A stretch of 64,000 nucleotides of DNA from contig JAFWBM010000046.1 of assembly GCA_017507105.1 (NCBI GenBank), positions 1-64,000 of the forward strand, read 5' to 3'. Positions 61,639 to 64,000 of the stretch are shown here, piece by piece (position 1 is the first letter of the stretch; each line of letters opens with the position of its first letter). A program made the translations under genes and the position numbers. The DNA is from Bacteroidaceae bacterium (GTDB taxonomy: Bacteria > Bacteroidota > Bacteroidia > Bacteroidales > Bacteroidaceae). The notes beneath the pieces were generated by a model. It was not told where the DNA came from. It saw only the letters and a program-made list of their open reading frames with translations, and searched no databases.

Positions 61639-62557
61639 GAAATTTCCTTTTTATTATATCAACCTGCCTGTCAATAGGCAATGTTGCGTCAATCCAAAAA
61701 ATATCAACACCACGACGTTCCATACCTCTGAACCACGTCATCTGTCTCTTTGCAAACTGATGTATTGCAATCTCCAGATTATGCACCATAGCATCATAAT
61801 CAATTTCCCCTATAACATATTGAGTCACATACTTATACTCCAGGCCGTAATAAATCAACTGCTCGGGAGTTACTCCCATAGATATAAGATTCTCGACCTC
61901 GGAAACCAATCCTTCCTCTAACCTTGCATGAAGTCTATGTGTTATACGCTCTCGACGCAACTCACGGGGGACATCAAGACCTACCACGAGTGTCTTAATC
62001 AAAGGAAATGAACGTTCTTCAACTGCACATTTTGCATAATACTCCTCTATTTCAATTGCTCTTATAGCACGTTTCACAGTGTCTGTATCTGTGTTATTAT
62101 GCAGATTCTTATATGAAGAAAGTATTGTAGTCAACTCCTCCAGACTCTTTCCTTCAAGAGACACACGCAGCTCCTTATTTTCAGGAACAGGCAATAGCCT
62201 ATAACCACGTAGTACCGACTCGACATACATGCCACTTCCGCCACAAAGAATAGGCAGCCTGCCATTAAAAAGCACTTTTTTATAGGCATCAAGAAAGTCG
62301 CGTTGAAATTCAAAGAGATTGTATTTTGTACCCGCCTCGACAATATCAACAAGATGTAACGGCACACAAAGATTGCCACGCGTATACTCTTGCAAATCTT
62401 TTCCGGTTCCTATATCCATACCCTTATAAACCTGCCTACTGTCGGCACTGATAATCTCTCCGTCAAAGGCAAAAGCCAACTCCACAGCCAGCGAAGTCTT
62501 ACCACAAGCTGTAGGGCCTACAACAGCCAACATATCATATTCCTCGGTACTCACCAT
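61619..62557 (-). CDS. miaA: tRNA dimethylallyltransferase
   Basis: 312 residues. P-loop GPTACGKT (14-21), SADSRQVYKGMDIGTGK, HLVDIVEAGTKYNLFEF and the RQMTWFRGM tail. Adds an isopentenyl group to A37 of UNN-decoding tRNAs. First gene of the operon with the -7 box at 62579-62586. Confidence 0.97.
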   Translation of the reverse strand: MVSTEEYDMLAVVGPTACGKTSLAVELAFAFDGEIISADSRQVYKGMDIGTGKDLQEYTRGNLCVPLHLVDIVEAGTKYNLFEFQRDFLDAYKKVLFNGRLPILCGGSGMYVESVLRGYRLLPVPENKELRVSLEGKSLEELTTILSSYKNLHNNTDTDTVKRAIRAIEIEEYYAKCAVEERSFPLIKTLVVGLDVPRELRRERITHRLHARLEEGLVSEVENLISMGVTPEQLIYYGLEYKYVTQYVIGEIDYDAMVHNLEIAIHQFAKRQMTWFRGMERRGVDIFWIDATLPIDRQVDIIKRKFHDKGAE

Positions 62558-62578
62558 TTTCTATGGATATATTCGTTG

Positions 62579-62586
62579 CAAATATA
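62579..62586 (-). promoter_or_regulatory. -7 element of the miaA operon
   Basis: Minus strand TATATTTG, exact consensus, T-rich at -33; leader about 15 nt. Confidence 0.6.
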
Positions 62587-62743
62587 ATGAAAGGCTCGGG
62601 ATAAAAAAATCAAACATCTTTGTTTTTTTACTAACAATACACGCTCTATACAACAATATGCACGAAAAAGAGGCAATAAACATTCTTTAAGTTAAAAAAG
62701 TCAAAAAGAGGATGCGCTATACTACATTATAAAACAAAGCATA

Positions 62744-62751
62744 TATATTTG
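62744..62751 (+). promoter_or_regulatory. -7 element of the Crp-family regulator
   Basis: TATATTTG, exact consensus, overlapping an in-frame ATG at 62749. Transcription should start near 62758, so the ATG at 62779 is preferred. Confidence 0.55.
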
Positions 62752-62778
62752 TACATAAATGTAATAGAAAAGACAAAT

Positions 62779-63480
62779 ATGTACGAAAGCCTGCTAAGAT
62801 TACCATATTTTCAAGGAATGAGCAAAGACGAGCTCACCCAGATACTAGACAAAGTAAAACTTGATTTTATTAGTACCACCAATGGAGAAAGTATTGTAAG
62901 ACAAGGCGAGAAGTGCAACAGGTTCATAATTCTTCTAAAAGGTTTCTTTACTGCAGAAACACTTTCAGAAGATGGTTCTTATAAATTAACAGAACTGATA
63001 GAAGCTCCTTATGCATTGGAACCATATTCACTGTTTGGTAGATCTACTGATTATAAAAGAGGCTATACAGCAAAAGGTGAAGGCAGCATTCTAGGTATCG
63101 ACAAATCGTATTTCTACAGCGACTTCATGAAACGTAACATATTTACCATCAATCTATTAAACCTTATATGTCATAAAACACAGCTACTCTCAAGGATAAC
63201 ATGGGAGGATGCACCAGAATGCATAGAGGGAAAGATTGCAAGATTCATAGCACAACGTAGTGAGACCCTCTCAGGGCAAAAACACCTGACTATAAGAATG
63301 GAACAGTTGGCATCTCAACTCCATGAGACTCGCATAAACATCTCCAGAGCACTCAACAGTCTACAACAGAAAGGGTTGGTAGAACTAAGTCGCAAAGAGA
63401 TAAATATCCCTTCATTCGAGAAGCTATTGCAAGAGAGTTGGCAAATATCCATGCATAAATCTTCCATTTATATTCCCTAA
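62779..63480 (+). CDS. Crp/Fnr-family transcriptional regulator
   Basis: 233 residues. N-terminal cyclic-nucleotide-binding-like domain (about 1-120, EKCNRFIILLKGFFTAETL), dimer helix, then a winged helix-turn-helix at about 170-210 (MEQLASQLHETRINISRALN). No cysteine set for an iron-sulfur cluster as in Fnr, so its signal is unknown. In Bacteroidetes such regulators often respond to oxidative or nitrosative stress. Targets cannot be inferred here. Confidence 0.85.
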   Translation: MYESLLRLPYFQGMSKDELTQILDKVKLDFISTTNGESIVRQGEKCNRFIILLKGFFTAETLSEDGSYKLTELIEAPYALEPYSLFGRSTDYKRGYTAKGEGSILGIDKSYFYSDFMKRNIFTINLLNLICHKTQLLSRITWEDAPECIEGKIARFIAQRSETLSGQKHLTIRMEQLASQLHETRINISRALNSLQQKGLVELSRKEINIPSFEKLLQESWQISMHKSSIYIP

Positions 63481-63538
63481 GGTATACAATATTGGGGAAT
63501 ATATTAATTCATTTCATTGAATTATTATATAACAACTC

Positions 63539-64000
63539 TTACTCAAGCTCTATAACGGTAATACCAGCTCCCCCGAACTGCACATGTTCATCGTGGAATG
63601 TCTTAACAAAAGGAAGGGTACTTAAATATTGTCTCACAATAGAACGCAATATTCCGTTTCCTGTGCCATGCAACACACGCAACTGACGAACTCCACACAC
63701 TGTAGCATCATCAAGGAAAAAGCCTACAGCCTGCATAGCCTCCTCTCCACGCATTCCGCGAATATCTATTTCCGATTTGAAATTAAGCCTCTTGTTATGC
63801 AGATTATCCTGTGTCTCACGAGTAAGGAATGACACAGCACGCACCTCCTTCTTGGGAGGTTCACTAAGCTGCAGACGTTCAAGCGATACGGTTGACTTTA
63901 TAGCTCCAAAACGTACCACTGCACAGTTCTTATTAACAGACATAATCTCTCCTACTGCTTGCTGACCATCTATACGCACATACATACCCATTTCAAAAAG
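63539..64000 (-). CDS. mutS2: Endonuclease MutS2, C-terminal part (cut by the window edge)
   Basis: The frame is open through the right edge, so only the last 153 codons are in view and the start lies outside. The visible part has a KOW-like beta segment (YVRIDGQQAVGEIMSVNKN) and a C-terminal Smr nuclease domain (about the last 80 residues: IDIRGMRGEEAMQAV, LRVLHGTGNGILRSIVRQ, GGAGITVIEL). MutS2 acts on branched DNA and on stalled ribosomes. The MutS ATPase domain is beyond the window. Confidence 0.9.
   Translation of the reverse strand, partial: LFEMGMYVRIDGQQAVGEIMSVNKNCAVVRFGAIKSTVSLERLQLSEPPKKEVRAVSFLTRETQDNLHNKRLNFKSEIDIRGMRGEEAMQAVGFFLDDATVCGVRQLRVLHGTGNGILRSIVRQYLSTLPFVKTFHDEHVQFGGAGITVIELE

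Noticed and set aside
62749-62778. 10-residue extension of the Crp-family regulator
   Set aside because: The ATG at 62749 lies within the TATATTTG -7 box.
1-64000. tRNA, rRNA, prophage, insertion sequence or integrative element
   Set aside because: All larger intergenic regions were read on both strands: no cloverleaf with a TTCRA arm, no transposase, integrase, relaxase or phage structural gene was seen.

Overview
The window reads as a stretch of chromosome from a Bacteroidales bacterium (Bacteroidetes), probably a gut-type Bacteroidaceae/Prevotellaceae relative. The evidence is the promoter grammar (TTTG or TTG, about 20 nt, then TAnnTTTG), lineage-restricted families (DUF4199, DUF4270, DUF4295, DUF4827, DUF5063, DUF5686, DUF6048, DUF6452), a fused NfnAB-type oxidoreductase, type B ribosomal protein L31 without zinc cysteines, BspA-like C-terminal relics, and many lipobox lipoproteins. 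I cannot assign a genus. I see no rRNA, tRNA, insertion sequence, prophage, integrase or CRISPR array; almost all of the window is core, vertically inherited gene content.

Layout. 1-725: a non-coding or micro-ORF region dominated by inverted repeats. 726-5320: a sugar-nucleotidyltransferase (-), then a (+) envelope operon (DUF4199, GT2 glycosyltransferase, lipoprotein, DUF6048, ApbE). 5401-14095 (-): NfnAB fusion, serS, rplU-rpmA, and ftsK-lolA-trxB. 14320-18691 (+): DUF5063, a 3'-5' exonuclease, RlmI-like methyltransferase, a leucine-rich-repeat gene relic, rpmE2, and a secreted nuclease lipoprotein. 18752-23280 (-): rubrerythrin, glycerophosphodiesterase, a peptidoglycan-binding protein, RluA, RlmD. 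23517-26240 (+): ppdK, followed by a second relic of a BspA-like gene. 26635-35303 (-): glmM, DUF4827, nrnA, comEC, rpe, then DUF4295-rpmG-rpmB, and tsaD-pncC. 35381-38772 (+): FemAB/GNAT-like protein and a TonB-dependent receptor. 38839-42017 (-): FKBP isomerase and acyl-CoA ligase. 42401-48925 (+): a second AMP-binding ligase, a methylmalonyl-CoA epimerase/carboxyltransferase/biotin-carrier cassette, and a GH20 hexosaminidase. 49002-50218 (-): panC-panD. 50477-52737 (+): short GT5 starch synthase-like protein and DUF4270 lipoprotein. 52854-57469 (-): glycogen operon (debranching enzyme, GT4 synthase, GH57). 57655-62557 (-): miaA, DAG-kinase, kdsA, DUF5686. 62779-64000: a Crp-family regulator (+) and the 3' part of mutS2 (-).

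Functional themes are envelope biogenesis (kdsA, glmM, lolA, nucleotidyltransferase, GT2), translation and RNA modification (serS, tsaD, miaA, rlmD, rlmI, rluA, ribosomal proteins L21, L27, L28, L31 and L33), glycogen metabolism, and propionate/methylmalonyl-CoA and pyruvate-phosphate carbon flow. Convergent gene pairs are separated by unusually long, near-perfect palindromic terminators.

I did not find a convincing new multi-gene system. The items most worth a second look are the 18-367 inverted-repeat element with two ATGA-coupled micro-ORFs; the methylmalonyl-CoA cassette that keeps only a 46-residue OadG-tail-like peptide and lacks the membrane pump; an 18-bp perfect hairpin inside the first codons of comEC; a 16-bp perfect inverted repeat over the promoter of an acyl-CoA ligase; a roughly 24-residue insertion in ribosomal protein L21; and two decaying C-termini of BspA-like leucine-rich-repeat proteins.
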